64,000 nt of DNA, from NCBI RefSeq assembly GCF_004015795.1, contig NZ_ML137218.1, positions 124,001 through 188,000 on the forward strand, written 5' to 3'. Positions 17,716 to 26,041 of this stretch are shown piece after piece. A program made the position numbers and the translations under genes. The notes under the pieces were generated by a model. It searched no databases and had not been told where the DNA came from. It saw only the letters and a program-made list of their open reading frames with translations. Position 1 is the first letter of the stretch; each line of letters opens with the position of its first letter. This DNA is from Falsirhodobacter deserti. GTDB taxonomy: Bacteria > Pseudomonadota > Alphaproteobacteria > Rhodobacterales > Rhodobacteraceae.

Positions 17716-19083
17716 TCACACCCGCAGCAGATCGGGAAGGGCGGCAAGAATGGCCCGCGCCCCTTGGCCGACGCCCCCTTTCGGGCGTGCGGGCGCATCT
17801 GAGGGCTGGTGGCCATAGATGTCGAAATGGACATAACGCCCCTTGGTGAAGCGCCGAAGGAACAATGCCGCCGTGATCGCGCCCGCCATGCCGCCGCCCG
17901 GCGCATTGTCCAGATCGGCGATGGCCGGTTCGATCATCGTTTCATAAGGGTCCCAGAAGGGAAGCCGCCAAAGCGGGTCGCGCACCTGCGTTCCCGCCTG
18001 TTGCAGGGCTGCTGCTGCCGCGTCGTCATCGGTGAAGAAGGGCGCAAGATCCGGCCCCATCGCCACGCGGGCCGCGCCCGTCAGCGTCGCCATGGAGATG
18101 GTGAGATCGGCCTCCTCCTCCGCAGCAAGCGCCAGCGCATCGGCCAGAACCAGACGCCCCTCGGCATCGGTGTTGTTCACCTCCACCGTCAGGCCCTTGC
18201 GCGAGGTCAGGATGTCGCCCGGCCGCATCGCCCGTTCGGATACCGCATTCTCCACCGCCGGGATCAGCACGCGCAGACGGATCGGCAGATCAAGCGCCAT
18301 GATCGTTTGTGCCAGCCCCAGCACCGCCGCTGCGCCGCCCATGTCCTTTTTCATCAGCAGCATGGAGGCGGCAGGCTTGATGTCCAGCCCGCCCGTATCG
18401 AAGCAAACCCCCTTGCCCACCAGCGTCAGTTGCGGCCCGCCCGTGCCCCAGCGCATGTCCAGAAGGCGCGGCGCGCGGTGCGATCCCTGACCGACGGCAT
18501 GGATCATCGGAAAGCCGGTTTCCAGCGCCTCCCCCTTTGTCACCTCAAGCTGCGCGCCGTGGCGGGAGGCGAGGGCTGCGACCACCCCCTCAAGCTCCTC
18601 CGGGCCCATATCGGCAGCGGGGGTGTTGATCAGATCGCGCGTCAGCCATTCGCCTTTGGCGATATGCACCAGACGTTCGCACCCGTCGGGCAGCTTCAGC
18701 CGGGCGCCCATGGTGGTTCCCTTGCGATATCGGCCAAAGCGGTAGCCGCCCAGCAGAAAGGCCAGCACGGCCTCGTCCCGGTCGGCGTCGCTCATCGCGC
18801 CCTCAAGATGCCAGTCACCTTCCGGCAGGCGGGCGGCGGGGGCAAGGCCGAACCGCACGCGGCGGCGGGTGGCAGCCGTTCCGTGGCCGATGACGGCTGC
18901 GGCAGGGGCCCCGTCAATGCCGGGCAAAAGCCGCAGATCCCCAAGTGCCGCCGCAAAGCCGCTGCCGCGCAGCCATGCCGAAACGGGCGCGGTCTGCTGT
19001 GCCAGCCACCCCTCCAGCGCTTCGGCGGAAACGATGTGCAGTGGACGCGAGGTGGCGTCGGGTGCGGAAATGGCAAGGGTCAT
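17716..19083 (-). CDS. M17 leucyl aminopeptidase family protein
   Basis: 455 residues. The C-terminal catalytic domain carries the M17 metal-site signatures GKGVCFDTGGLDIKPAASM, the MKKDMGG lysine block and NTDAEGRLVLADAL. The N-terminal domain is shorter and divergent, as in the alphaproteobacterial branch. It removes N-terminal residues from peptides in the cytoplasm. Its tight link with the downstream C40 peptidase suggests joint peptide or muropeptide turnover. The ATG at 19083 has CGGAG upstream. Confidence 0.93.
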   Translation of the reverse strand: MTLAISAPDATSRPLHIVSAEALEGWLAQQTAPVSAWLRGSGFAAALGDLRLLPGIDGAPAAAVIGHGTAATRRRVRFGLAPAARLPEGDWHLEGAMSDADRDEAVLAFLLGGYRFGRYRKGTTMGARLKLPDGCERLVHIAKGEWLTRDLINTPAADMGPEELEGVVAALASRHGAQLEVTKGEALETGFPMIHAVGQGSHRAPRLLDMRWGTGGPQLTLVGKGVCFDTGGLDIKPAASMLLMKKDMGGAAAVLGLAQTIMALDLPIRLRVLIPAVENAVSERAMRPGDILTSRKGLTVEVNNTDAEGRLVLADALALAAEEEADLTISMATLTGAARVAMGPDLAPFFTDDDAAAAALQQAGTQVRDPLWRLPFWDPYETMIEPAIADLDNAPGGGMAGAITAALFLRRFTKGRYVHFDIYGHQPSDAPARPKGGVGQGARAILAALPDLLRV

Positions 19084-19142
19084 GGCAGGCTCCGGTCTTG
19101 TAGCGGGCCGAGCCTAGTCCTTTGCCGGACCGCTGCAAGCGC

Positions 19143-19511
19143 CTATTGCTGCGCCTGAAGGAGGTCACTGGCGGGATTCAGCGCAGCCTCGGTCAGGCGC
19201 AGAACCCGGGCCCAAAGCGCCGGAAAGGCCACGCCGCCCAGATGGTGTTCGGCCGCGGCGGCGGCGTCCGCCAGCGATAAAAGGCCCAGATCCGCCGCCA
19301 TCCCGGCGATCTGCCGAAGCCGCGCGGGCAGGGCCTCCAGATCGCGCTGCTTTTCCAGATCGGCCGCCTTTGCCGTTTCCAAGGCAAGGGCAGCAAGGCG
19401 CTTGCGAACGATACGGGCCGCCTGTCCGCCATGATCGCGGTATATTCCCGCAACAGGACCCGGATCATGCCGGATGACGTCCTGCGGGGTAAGGGTATGG
19501 ATTATTGCCAT
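19143..19511 (-). CDS. Hpt-like helical protein lacking the phospho-histidine
   Basis: 122 mostly helical residues. Residues 65-90 (LRQIAGMAADLGLLSLADAA and on) align with the Hpt motif HxLKGSAxxLGxxxLxxxxxxLE, but the phospho-accepting His is Arg66 and the motif Lys is Ala69. I infer an Hpt-type four-helix fold that cannot carry phosphate. It could be a decoy or binding protein for a response regulator. It may also be an unrelated helical bundle. The start at 19511 was chosen over 19604, whose N-terminus looks non-coding. Confidence 0.6.
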   Translation of the reverse strand: MAIIHTLTPQDVIRHDPGPVAGIYRDHGGQAARIVRKRLAALALETAKAADLEKQRDLEALPARLRQIAGMAADLGLLSLADAAAAAEHHLGGVAFPALWARVLRLTEAALNPASDLLQAQQ

Positions 19512-19635
19512 CAATGCTCGCCCTTTCCGCTGCTGCAGGCCTTGATGCGACGGAACAGTATTTCGTCGCCGCCGGTTCCATGTAAAAAGACCGTCACCCG
19601 GCATTTGCCCCTCGGTCCAAACGACAGGAGTTCCG

Positions 19636-20283
19636 ATGAAGGACGCACGCCCTCTGCCCCATTACCTTATCCAGCGCTATCATGGATGGCGCGCCACGAC
19701 CTATGCGGCCAATCACGCATGGTATCGCCGCCTGGCCGGCGAGGGGCAGCATCCCCGCGCGATGGTCATCGCCTGCTGCGACAGCCGCGTGGACGTGGCC
19801 CAGATCTTCGGCGCCGATTCGGGAGAGCTGTTCATCCACCGCAACGTGGCCAACCTTGTGCCGCCCTATGATCCCGATGGGGATTATCACGGCACCTCGG
19901 CCGCCGTGGAATATGCGGTGACGGCGCTGAAAGTGGCGCATCTGGTGGTGCTTGGCCATTCCAGCTGCGGCGGCGTGAAGGGGTGCCACGACATGTGCGA
20001 AGGCCGTGCGCCGGACCTCGAGGCATCAACCTCGTTCGTGGGCCGCTGGATGGACATCCTGCGTCCCGGCTATCAGCGTGTGAAGGAAGCGGCCCCGGCC
20101 GATCCCCTGCGCGCGCTGGAAAACGAGGCGGTGATGACCAGCCTTGAAAATCTGATGACCTTCCCCTTCGTGCGTGATGCGGTGGCCGGCGGCCTGCTGA
20201 CCCTGCACGGGTGCTGGAACGACATCGGCGAAGGCGGGCTGGAACATTACGATTGGCGCGAGCGCGCCTTCGTCCCCGTCTGA
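19636..20283 (+). CDS. Beta-class carbonic anhydrase
   Basis: 215 residues. It interconverts CO2 and bicarbonate. The zinc ligands are Cys47 in ACCDSRVD, His108 and Cys111 in VVLGHSSCGGV, with the Asp49-Arg51 dyad. FIHRNVANLVPPY is also typical. AGGAG precedes the ATG. It is divergent from the Hpt-like gene, and its stop abuts that of the convergent TM2 gene. Confidence 0.95.
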   Translation: MKDARPLPHYLIQRYHGWRATTYAANHAWYRRLAGEGQHPRAMVIACCDSRVDVAQIFGADSGELFIHRNVANLVPPYDPDGDYHGTSAAVEYAVTALKVAHLVVLGHSSCGGVKGCHDMCEGRAPDLEASTSFVGRWMDILRPGYQRVKEAAPADPLRALENEAVMTSLENLMTFPFVRDAVAGGLLTLHGCWNDIGEGGLEHYDWRERAFVPV

Positions 20284-20586
20284 TCAGCGGGAAAGCTCTG
20301 CCGTCAGGCGGGCGCGCACACGGTCCTTGTCCCTTGCGATCATGCCGGGGACAAGGAACAGATCCACGACCCACCAGACCAGCACCACAAGCGATGTGAT
20401 GCCGAAGGTCAGCATTCCCAGCAGCATCAGGACCAGCATCGCAAGGCCCGTCTTCAGATGGCCAAGATAGATGCGATGCACACCGAAGGTGCCAAGAAAG
20501 AACCACAGAAGATAGGCCGCGGCGGTGGACTTCGCCTCGTTCGTGACGCGCTGTTCGACCAGAATCTGCTGTTGGGTATCAAGCAT
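20284..20586 (-). CDS. TM2 domain membrane protein
   Basis: 100 residues. Two membrane helices with the TM2 pattern: AYLLWFFLGTFGVHRIYLGH, a short DRF-like region replaced by LKTG, then a second helix and VWWVVDLFLVPGMI. A charged helix ends the protein. The function of the family is unknown in bacteria. The start at 20586 has GGAAGG upstream. Confidence 0.85.
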   Translation of the reverse strand: MLDTQQQILVEQRVTNEAKSTAAAYLLWFFLGTFGVHRIYLGHLKTGLAMLVLMLLGMLTFGITSLVVLVWWVVDLFLVPGMIARDKDRVRARLTAELSR

Positions 20587-20647
20587 GGAAACACCTTCCA
20601 AATTATCATGACGGCGTTTCTGGGCGCGTGGTGCGCCCGATGCAATG

Positions 20648-20670
20648 AAAAAGGCGCCCCGCAGGGCGCC
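20648..20670 (-). terminator. Rho-independent terminator after asd
   Basis: GGCGCCC (20653-20659) pairs with GGGCGCC (20664-20670). On the minus strand the stem is followed directly by TTTTT (20652-20648). It lies just after the asd stop at 20678. Confidence 0.8.
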
Positions 20671-20677
20671 CTTTCCG

Positions 20678-21700
20678 TCAGCCTTTCTTCAGGCAGCGCT
20701 TGCCCAGAACCTCGGCGATCTGCACCGCGTTCAGCGCCGCGCCCTTGCGCAGGTTGTCCGACACACACCAAAGGTTGATGCCATTGTCGATCGTGCTGTC
20801 CTGACGGATGCGCGAGATGTAGGTGGCGTATTCGCCCACGCTTTCGATCGGGGTGATGTAGCCGCCGGTCTCGCGCTTGTCGACGACAAGGATGCCGGGG
20901 GCTTCGCGCAGGATGTCGCGGGCCTCGGCCTCGTCCAGGAAGTCCTCGAACTCGATGTTGATGGATTCCGAATGGCCGACAAAGACGGGCACGCGCACGC
21001 AGGTCGCGGTCACGCGGATGTCCTTGTCGAGGATCTTCTTCGTTTCGGCGACCATCTTCCACTCTTCCTTGGTGGAACCGTCGTCAAGGAAGACGTCGAT
21101 ATGCGGGATCACGTTGAAGGCGATCTGCTTGGAGAATTTCGACGGTGCAACTTCCTGACCGGGAACGTAAAGGCCCTTGGTCTGGTCCCAAAGCTCGTCG
21201 ATGCCTTCCTTGCCGGCACCCGACACAGACTGGTAGGTGGACACCACGACGCGCTTGATCTTCGCGCGGTCATGCAGCGGCTTCAGCGCGACGACCATCT
21301 GCGCGGTGGAGCAGTTGGGGTTCGCAATGATGTTCTTCTTGGTGTAGCCATCCACGGCTTCGGCGTTCACTTCCGGAACGACCAGCGGCACCGCCGGATC
21401 GTAGCGGTAAAGCGAGGAGTTGTCGATCACGACGCAGCCCGCTGCCGCAGCCTTGGGCGCATAGGTTTTCGTCGCTTCCGAACCCACGGCGAAAAGCGCC
21501 ATGTCCCAGCCGGCAAAGTCGAAGGTGTCCAGATCCTTGGTCTTCAGTGTCTTGTCGCCAAAGCTGACCTCGGTGCCAATGGATTTGCGCGACGCCAGCG
21601 CCACGATTTCATCGATCGGAAACTCGCGCTCGGCGAGGATGTTCAGCATTTCGCGACCCACGTTACCCGTGGCGCCCGCGACGACGACCCTGTAGCCCAC
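20678..21700 (-). CDS. asd: Aspartate-semialdehyde dehydrogenase
   Basis: 340 residues. It reduces aspartyl phosphate to the semialdehyde, feeding lysine/DAP, threonine and methionine. The NADP-binding start is VVVAGATGNVG, and the catalytic cysteine is Cys130 in IANPNCSTAQM. SGAGKEGIDELW and RVPVFVGHSESINIEF are typical. The start is GTG at 21700, with GGAGG six bases upstream. Two operator-like dyads lie 24-57 bases upstream, and a strong terminator follows, so it is likely a single-gene unit. Confidence 0.96.
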   Translation of the reverse strand: MGYRVVVAGATGNVGREMLNILAEREFPIDEIVALASRKSIGTEVSFGDKTLKTKDLDTFDFAGWDMALFAVGSEATKTYAPKAAAAGCVVIDNSSLYRYDPAVPLVVPEVNAEAVDGYTKKNIIANPNCSTAQMVVALKPLHDRAKIKRVVVSTYQSVSGAGKEGIDELWDQTKGLYVPGQEVAPSKFSKQIAFNVIPHIDVFLDDGSTKEEWKMVAETKKILDKDIRVTATCVRVPVFVGHSESINIEFEDFLDEAEARDILREAPGILVVDKRETGGYITPIESVGEYATYISRIRQDSTIDNGINLWCVSDNLRKGAALNAVQIAEVLGKRCLKKG

Positions 21701-21723
21701 GATGGACCTCCTTTTCGTCTGAG

Positions 21724-21757
21724 AGGGACATCCCTTTATCGTCAAGGGACGCGTCCC
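21724..21757 (-). promoter_or_regulatory. Two spaced dyads upstream of asd, possible operator
   Basis: AGGGACATCCCT (21724-21735) and GGGACGCGTCCC (21746-21757) share the half-site GGGA-TCCC. Their centres are 22 bases apart, about two turns of DNA. They sit in the asd leader/promoter region. This could be a site for a dimeric regulator bound twice on one face, or two RNA hairpins. Confidence 0.4.
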
Positions 21758-21787
21758 CTTACTGCACACACCGAAAAGTTGAAAGGT

Positions 21788-22411
21788 TTATCCGTGAGGA
21801 TGCAGAAAAAAGCGCGATTCTTGCGCGATCAGGGCCTGCACCCATTCCGCCTCGGCTGAAAAGTCATGTGGAACCTGATCGGCCCCCCGACGACCGGAAA
21901 GTGACAGGGATGCAAAGAAATCGAAACCGTAAAGATCGACCTGTTTCGCATCCGAACGCGCCAGAAGGTCGATCATCATCGCGCCTGTGGTGGGGGGCGC
22001 GCCAAGCCGTTCCTTCAGCGCGGCATAATCGGCCAGCGGGTGCAGATAGAAGCCCTTCCGCTGCGCCACGCTCCATGGCAGCCGCTTGCGCTTGTGCGAC
22101 ATCCACAGCACCCGCTGCGGTGAAAGCTGCGCCAGCGCCTTTTCGTTAATGCTGGTCGCAAGCGCCAGGATGTCGGTTCGCGTGCCATGGGATCTGGCCG
22201 CGGGCATGGGCGCACGGTTGATGCGAATTACGATATGGGCCGCTTCGATGCTTGCGCCATGATCGGCCTGCGCCAGCGCCCGCGCATTGCCCACCAGCGC
22301 CACGCGGCGATCGGCCCACTCATCCAGCAGGGCGGGTTGCGGGGTGGAAAGGGCAGACAGGGCCGCCTCGTTCCGCAGGGTGCGCGCGATCAGGAAAGAC
22401 AGCTGGTTCAT
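21788..22411 (-). CDS. Glycosyltransferase family 29 (sialyltransferase-like) protein
   Basis: 207 residues with all main GT29 motifs. Residues 37-68 match motif L (VALVGNARALAQADHG, then HIVIRINRAP). GTRTDI follows at 76-81. Residues 140-165 match motif S (PTTGAMMIDLL, then VDLYGFDFF). His182 and Glu187 (HDFSAE) give the H-x4-E of motif VS. GT29 enzymes use CMP-sialic acid; bacterial members may use other CMP-sugars. The gene overlaps the preceding GT4 gene as ATGA, so both likely build one surface glycan. No CMP-sialate synthesis gene is in view. Confidence 0.8.
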   Translation of the reverse strand: MNQLSFLIARTLRNEAALSALSTPQPALLDEWADRRVALVGNARALAQADHGASIEAAHIVIRINRAPMPAARSHGTRTDILALATSINEKALAQLSPQRVLWMSHKRKRLPWSVAQRKGFYLHPLADYAALKERLGAPPTTGAMMIDLLARSDAKQVDLYGFDFFASLSLSGRRGADQVPHDFSAEAEWVQALIAQESRFFLHPHG

Positions 22412-23421
22412 GACAGCATCCGGCGGTAGACGGCGATCAGCGCCTCGGCCTCATCCTCGATCCGGAAACCGTTTTCAACGCGGCTGCGGGCGGCTTCGGC
22501 CATTCGCGGCAAGGAGGGATCGTCCAGCATCTGCGCGATCGCTGCCCGCAGGGCGGGCAGATCGTCGGGCGGAACAAGAAGGCCTGCCTCCGGCCCCACC
22601 AGTTCCTCGAACGCGCCTACGCGGGTGGCGACCACCGGAACGCCGCAGGCCATCGCCTCCAGCGGTGTCAGGCCGAAGCCTTCCCACCGCTGCGGGGCGA
22701 CATAAAGATCCAGTGCGGCATACCAGTCGGGCATCCGGTCCACGCTCACTTCGGGCTTGAACAGGATGCGCGCTTCAAGACCGGCGGCGGCGACGCGCGC
22801 CTTCAGATCGTCAAGAAAAGGGCGGTCCTTGTCCACAGCCCGCCCCATGACGATGGCCGTTCCCGCGCGTGCAGGCAGCAGGTCGATCATCGCGTCGACG
22901 AAATGATCCGTCCCCTTCGAGGCGCGGATGCGCCCGAAGCAGCCGATCAGCGGGCCTTGGGGCAGGCCCAGGCGCCCATGCAGGGCCGCCTTGTCGGCCG
23001 GACGGAAGGTGGCGGTGTCGATGCCGTGCAGGATCACGTCGGCCTCCCGCTCCAGATAGGCGGCACCCTTGGCCGAGGTGGCCACAACCCCGTCCATCTG
23101 CCTGATCAGCCACTTCGTCCAGCCGCTGTGGCTGCGCTGCGAGGCAGAGGTGAACAGCAGCCGGAACCTGCGCCGCAGCAGCCGCGCCAGGATCAGGCCC
23201 AGCAACATCTCTGTGTTTCGGCGGGCATGCCAGACGCGCCAGCGGTCGCGCGGAAGGGTTGCAGCCCGCCACAGCGGAACATGCGGCACACCGGCAGGCA
23301 AGCCCGGGCCAGTAGCCACGATGCCGATGCTGCGGGCCTGTACCGGCACCAGCCGTGCGATGGTGGCCGTGACGCCCGACAGGCGCCGCTTCAGGTTGGG
23401 GGCGATGACCAGAATCTCCAT
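22408..23421 (-). CDS. Glycosyltransferase family 4 protein
   Basis: 337 residues, GT-B fold. The N-terminal domain begins ILVIAPNLKRRLSGVTATI. The C-terminal donor domain has GCFGRIRASKGTDHFVDAMI and the family E-x7-E region in WEGFGLTPLEAMACGVPVVA. It transfers a sugar from an activated donor, but the specific donor cannot be read. It is translationally coupled (ATGA) to the GT29 gene downstream. Confidence 0.87.
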   Translation of the reverse strand: MEILVIAPNLKRRLSGVTATIARLVPVQARSIGIVATGPGLPAGVPHVPLWRAATLPRDRWRVWHARRNTEMLLGLILARLLRRRFRLLFTSASQRSHSGWTKWLIRQMDGVVATSAKGAAYLEREADVILHGIDTATFRPADKAALHGRLGLPQGPLIGCFGRIRASKGTDHFVDAMIDLLPARAGTAIVMGRAVDKDRPFLDDLKARVAAAGLEARILFKPEVSVDRMPDWYAALDLYVAPQRWEGFGLTPLEAMACGVPVVATRVGAFEELVGPEAGLLVPPDDLPALRAAIAQMLDDPSLPRMAEAARSRVENGFRIEDEAEALIAVYRRMLS

Positions 23422-23442
23422 GCGCCCTGCCTAGATTGTCGT

Positions 23443-23712
23443 TCAGTCGAACACCAGCTTGGCGATGACCAGCACGATCGCGGCCCCGATCAGTGCCACC
23501 AGTGCCACGGCAACCAGCCCGCCAGCCGCCAGCAGGCTGAGGCCAAGAAGGCCAAGCACCACCGGCACGGCCACAGCCGCGATGATGCCTGTCACGATGT
23601 AACGTGCGCGGTTGCCGCCTGCGACTTTCGACGCGATCCAGCCTGCCAGCGCGCCGATGATGACCGTCAGAACCAGTGCGGCCCAGCCGATGCCGTGAAG
23701 AACGTCTTCCAT
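23443..23712 (-). CDS. Small YeaQ-like membrane protein
   Basis: 89 residues, almost all hydrophobic. The first half (VLTVIIGALAGWIASKVAGG) resembles the YeaQ/YmgE transglycosylase-associated motif. The second half holds two more Ala/Val/Leu-rich helices. The function is unknown. It is 21 bases upstream of the GT4 gene on the same strand and may be in its transcript. Confidence 0.7.
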   Translation of the reverse strand: MEDVLHGIGWAALVLTVIIGALAGWIASKVAGGNRARYIVTGIIAAVAVPVVLGLLGLSLLAAGGLVAVALVALIGAAIVLVIAKLVFD

Positions 23713-23823
23713 TGGAGTCCTCGTTCATTTCGCTTCCGGGATGAACATAGGGTGAGGCGCGAAGAAATCCGCTTTCCTTGTTGCCGCAGGCGGTTAACTT
23801 CGGTGCAAAGAGTGAGGTGGAAG

Positions 23824-25434
23824 ATGCGGGATTGGTGGCGCGGATCGGTGACGTATCAGATCTATCCCCGTTCGTTCCAAGATTCGAACGGCGACGGGAT
23901 CGGGGATCTGCCGGGGATCACGCGGCGGCTGCCGCATGTTGCCTCGCTTGGGGTGGATGCGATCTGGCTGTCGCCGTTCTTCCCCTCGCCCATGCTGGAC
24001 ATGGGGTATGACGTTTCGGATTATCGCGGCGTGCATCCCGATTTCGGCACCCTTGCCGATTTCGACAAGATGCTGCGCGTGGCGCATGATCTGGGCCTGA
24101 AGGTCATCATCGATCAGGTTCTCAGCCATTGCGCGATCACGCATCCGCTTTTCGCGGAAAGCCGCCGCGACCGCACCAATGCCAAGGCCGACTGGTTCAT
24201 CTGGGCCGATCCGAGGCCCGATGGCACCCCGCCCAACAACTGGCTTTCAGTGTTCGGCGGCCCCGCATGGACATGGGATGCCGGCCGCCGCCAGTTCTAC
24301 ATGCACCACTTCCTGGCCGGACAGCCAACCTTCAACTTCCACAATCCCGCGGTGCAGGAATACTTCCTTGATGTGCTGCGCTTCTGGCTGGACCGGGGGG
24401 TGGACGGGTTCCGGCTGGATACCGTGAACTACTATTTCCACGATGTCAGGCTGCGGTCGAATCCCGCGCTGCCGATGGCGCGGCCCCCCATCAACCCTTA
24501 TGACATGCAGGACCAGATCCACACCAAGACGCAGCCCGAAAATATCGGCTGGCTGGAGAAGATGCGCGCGCTGACCGACAGCTATCCCGACCGCATGATG
24601 GTGGGCGAGGTTGGCGACGCCCTGCGTGGGATCGAGGTGATGGGCAAATACACCAAGGGCGAAAAGCGCCTGCACATGGCCTATTCGTTCGAGATGCTGG
24701 GCGATGCCCATTCCGCCCGCTTCTTCCGCAAGACCGTGGAAAGCTTCTTTGCCGGTGCGCCCGACGGCTGGCCCTGCTGGGCGTTTTCGAACCACGATGT
24801 GCCGCGCCATGCGGGCCGGTGGACGGGGCGCGGCAGGATCGAGGATGTGGCCAAGCAGTCGGCAGCGCTGCTGCTCAGTCTCGAAGGGTCGATCTGCCTT
24901 TATCAGGGGGAGGAACTGGGCCAGACCGATACGGAGCTGGAGTATCACGAGCTGACCGACCCCAAGGGCCTGCGTTTCTGGCCGGATGAAAAGGGCCGCG
25001 ACGGATGCCGGACGCCGATGGTCTGGGATGAAAGCCGTCACGGCGGTTTCACCACCGGCACGCCCTGGCTGCCGGTGAAGCCGCCGCAGGCTGCTCGCCA
25101 CGTTGCCGCACAGGAGGCGCGTCGCGATTCCGTGCTGCACGCCTATCGCGACATCCTTGCCTTCCGGCGGGCGCAAAAGGTGTTGCGGCGCGGGCAGACG
25201 CGGTTTCTTGACCTGCCAGAGCCGATCCTGGCTTTCATCCGCTGGCTGGGAAAGGAGGAGATGTTGTGCATCTTCAACCTCGGCCACGAAGCCGTCACCC
25301 TTCAAATCGAAGGCGTGGAGGGTAGCGTCGGGCCCGATCATCACGCCGAACTGGACGTGACGGAATTGCGGCTTGGCCCCAACGGCTATGCCTGGATGCA
25401 TGTGGGGGCGGATCTGGCGTTGCGCGTCCGCTGA
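23824..25434 (+). CDS. GH13 alpha-glucosidase
   Basis: 536 residues, no signal peptide, so cytoplasmic. The start is MRDWWRGSVTYQIYPRSF, the usual beginning for oligo-glucosidases. The catalytic residues are nucleophile Asp199 (GFRLDTVN), acid/base Glu262 (VGEVGD) and Asp325 (SNHDVPRH). The C-terminal beta domain follows residue 440. It releases glucose from alpha-linked oligosaccharides. The linkage and substrate cannot be fixed from sequence. The frame stays open far upstream, but only the ATG at 23824, with GAGGTGG before it, fits the family. Confidence 0.93.
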   Translation: MRDWWRGSVTYQIYPRSFQDSNGDGIGDLPGITRRLPHVASLGVDAIWLSPFFPSPMLDMGYDVSDYRGVHPDFGTLADFDKMLRVAHDLGLKVIIDQVLSHCAITHPLFAESRRDRTNAKADWFIWADPRPDGTPPNNWLSVFGGPAWTWDAGRRQFYMHHFLAGQPTFNFHNPAVQEYFLDVLRFWLDRGVDGFRLDTVNYYFHDVRLRSNPALPMARPPINPYDMQDQIHTKTQPENIGWLEKMRALTDSYPDRMMVGEVGDALRGIEVMGKYTKGEKRLHMAYSFEMLGDAHSARFFRKTVESFFAGAPDGWPCWAFSNHDVPRHAGRWTGRGRIEDVAKQSAALLLSLEGSICLYQGEELGQTDTELEYHELTDPKGLRFWPDEKGRDGCRTPMVWDESRHGGFTTGTPWLPVKPPQAARHVAAQEARRDSVLHAYRDILAFRRAQKVLRRGQTRFLDLPEPILAFIRWLGKEEMLCIFNLGHEAVTLQIEGVEGSVGPDHHAELDVTELRLGPNGYAWMHVGADLALRVR

Positions 25435-25435
25435 T

Positions 25436-26041
25436 CTACCACATGGTTCGTGCGGCGCGTGCGGACCAGTCCGCGTCATAGGTGGCGCCATCGAAGGCGC
25501 CGTTCGTTGCATCGCGCAGCATGTCGCCAACGGTGGGCAGCCCGTCCGCATCCGGCCCGCGCGACCACAGGCCGGACCGCATCAGCGCGCGGGCGCACTG
25601 GCTGTAGACCTCCTCGATCCGGAACAGGATCACGCAGCGGGGCCGCAGATCGCCCCGTGCGAACCTTGCCCGCAAATCGTCATCCACCGTCAGCCGCGCC
25701 CGTGCGTTCACCCGCATCGCGTTGTTGGACCCGTGGACAAGGAAGATCAGGCTGCATCGCCCGTCGCGCACGATGTTGCGGAGGGAATCGACGCGGTCGT
25801 TGCCCTTCCAGTCCGGCATGGCCAGCGTTTGCGGATCAAGGATGCGCACCACGGGCCCGTCATCTCCGCGCGGGCTGCCATCGGTGCCTTCCGGCCCCAC
25901 CGTCGTCAGAACGCAGAAGCGGCTTCGATCGATAAAGGCGGCATAGGACGGCGTCAGCCGGTCCGTCACCTTCTTCTGCGCGGCATCGCCGGGTTTGCCG
26001 TAAACCTTTTGCAGATCGTCCAGCGTTTCGATGAAGGTCAT
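25436..26041 (-). CDS. PPOX-type FMN-dependent flavoprotein (MSMEG_1061-like)
   Basis: 201 residues. The split-barrel PPOX core is visible: ATG-proximal helix, FIDRSRFCVLTTVGPEGTDG, SPRGD, then LRNIVRDGRCSLIFLVHGS and RVNARARLTVD. The C-terminal CARALMRSGLW is typical of a subgroup annotated MSMEG_1061. The substrate is unknown. GGAGG precedes the ATG at 26041, which overlaps the plsC-like stop as ATGA. It ends the ftsE-ftsX-plsC run. Confidence 0.85.
   Translation of the reverse strand: MTFIETLDDLQKVYGKPGDAAQKKVTDRLTPSYAAFIDRSRFCVLTTVGPEGTDGSPRGDDGPVVRILDPQTLAMPDWKGNDRVDSLRNIVRDGRCSLIFLVHGSNNAMRVNARARLTVDDDLRARFARGDLRPRCVILFRIEEVYSQCARALMRSGLWSRGPDADGLPTVGDMLRDATNGAFDGATYDADWSARAARTMW

Noticed and set aside
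22903-23823. A long N-terminal extension of the GH13 gene
   Set aside because: The frame is open upstream, but it is antisense to the GT4 and small membrane-protein genes, and the family start MRDWWRGSVTYQIYP lies at 23824 with a ribosome site.
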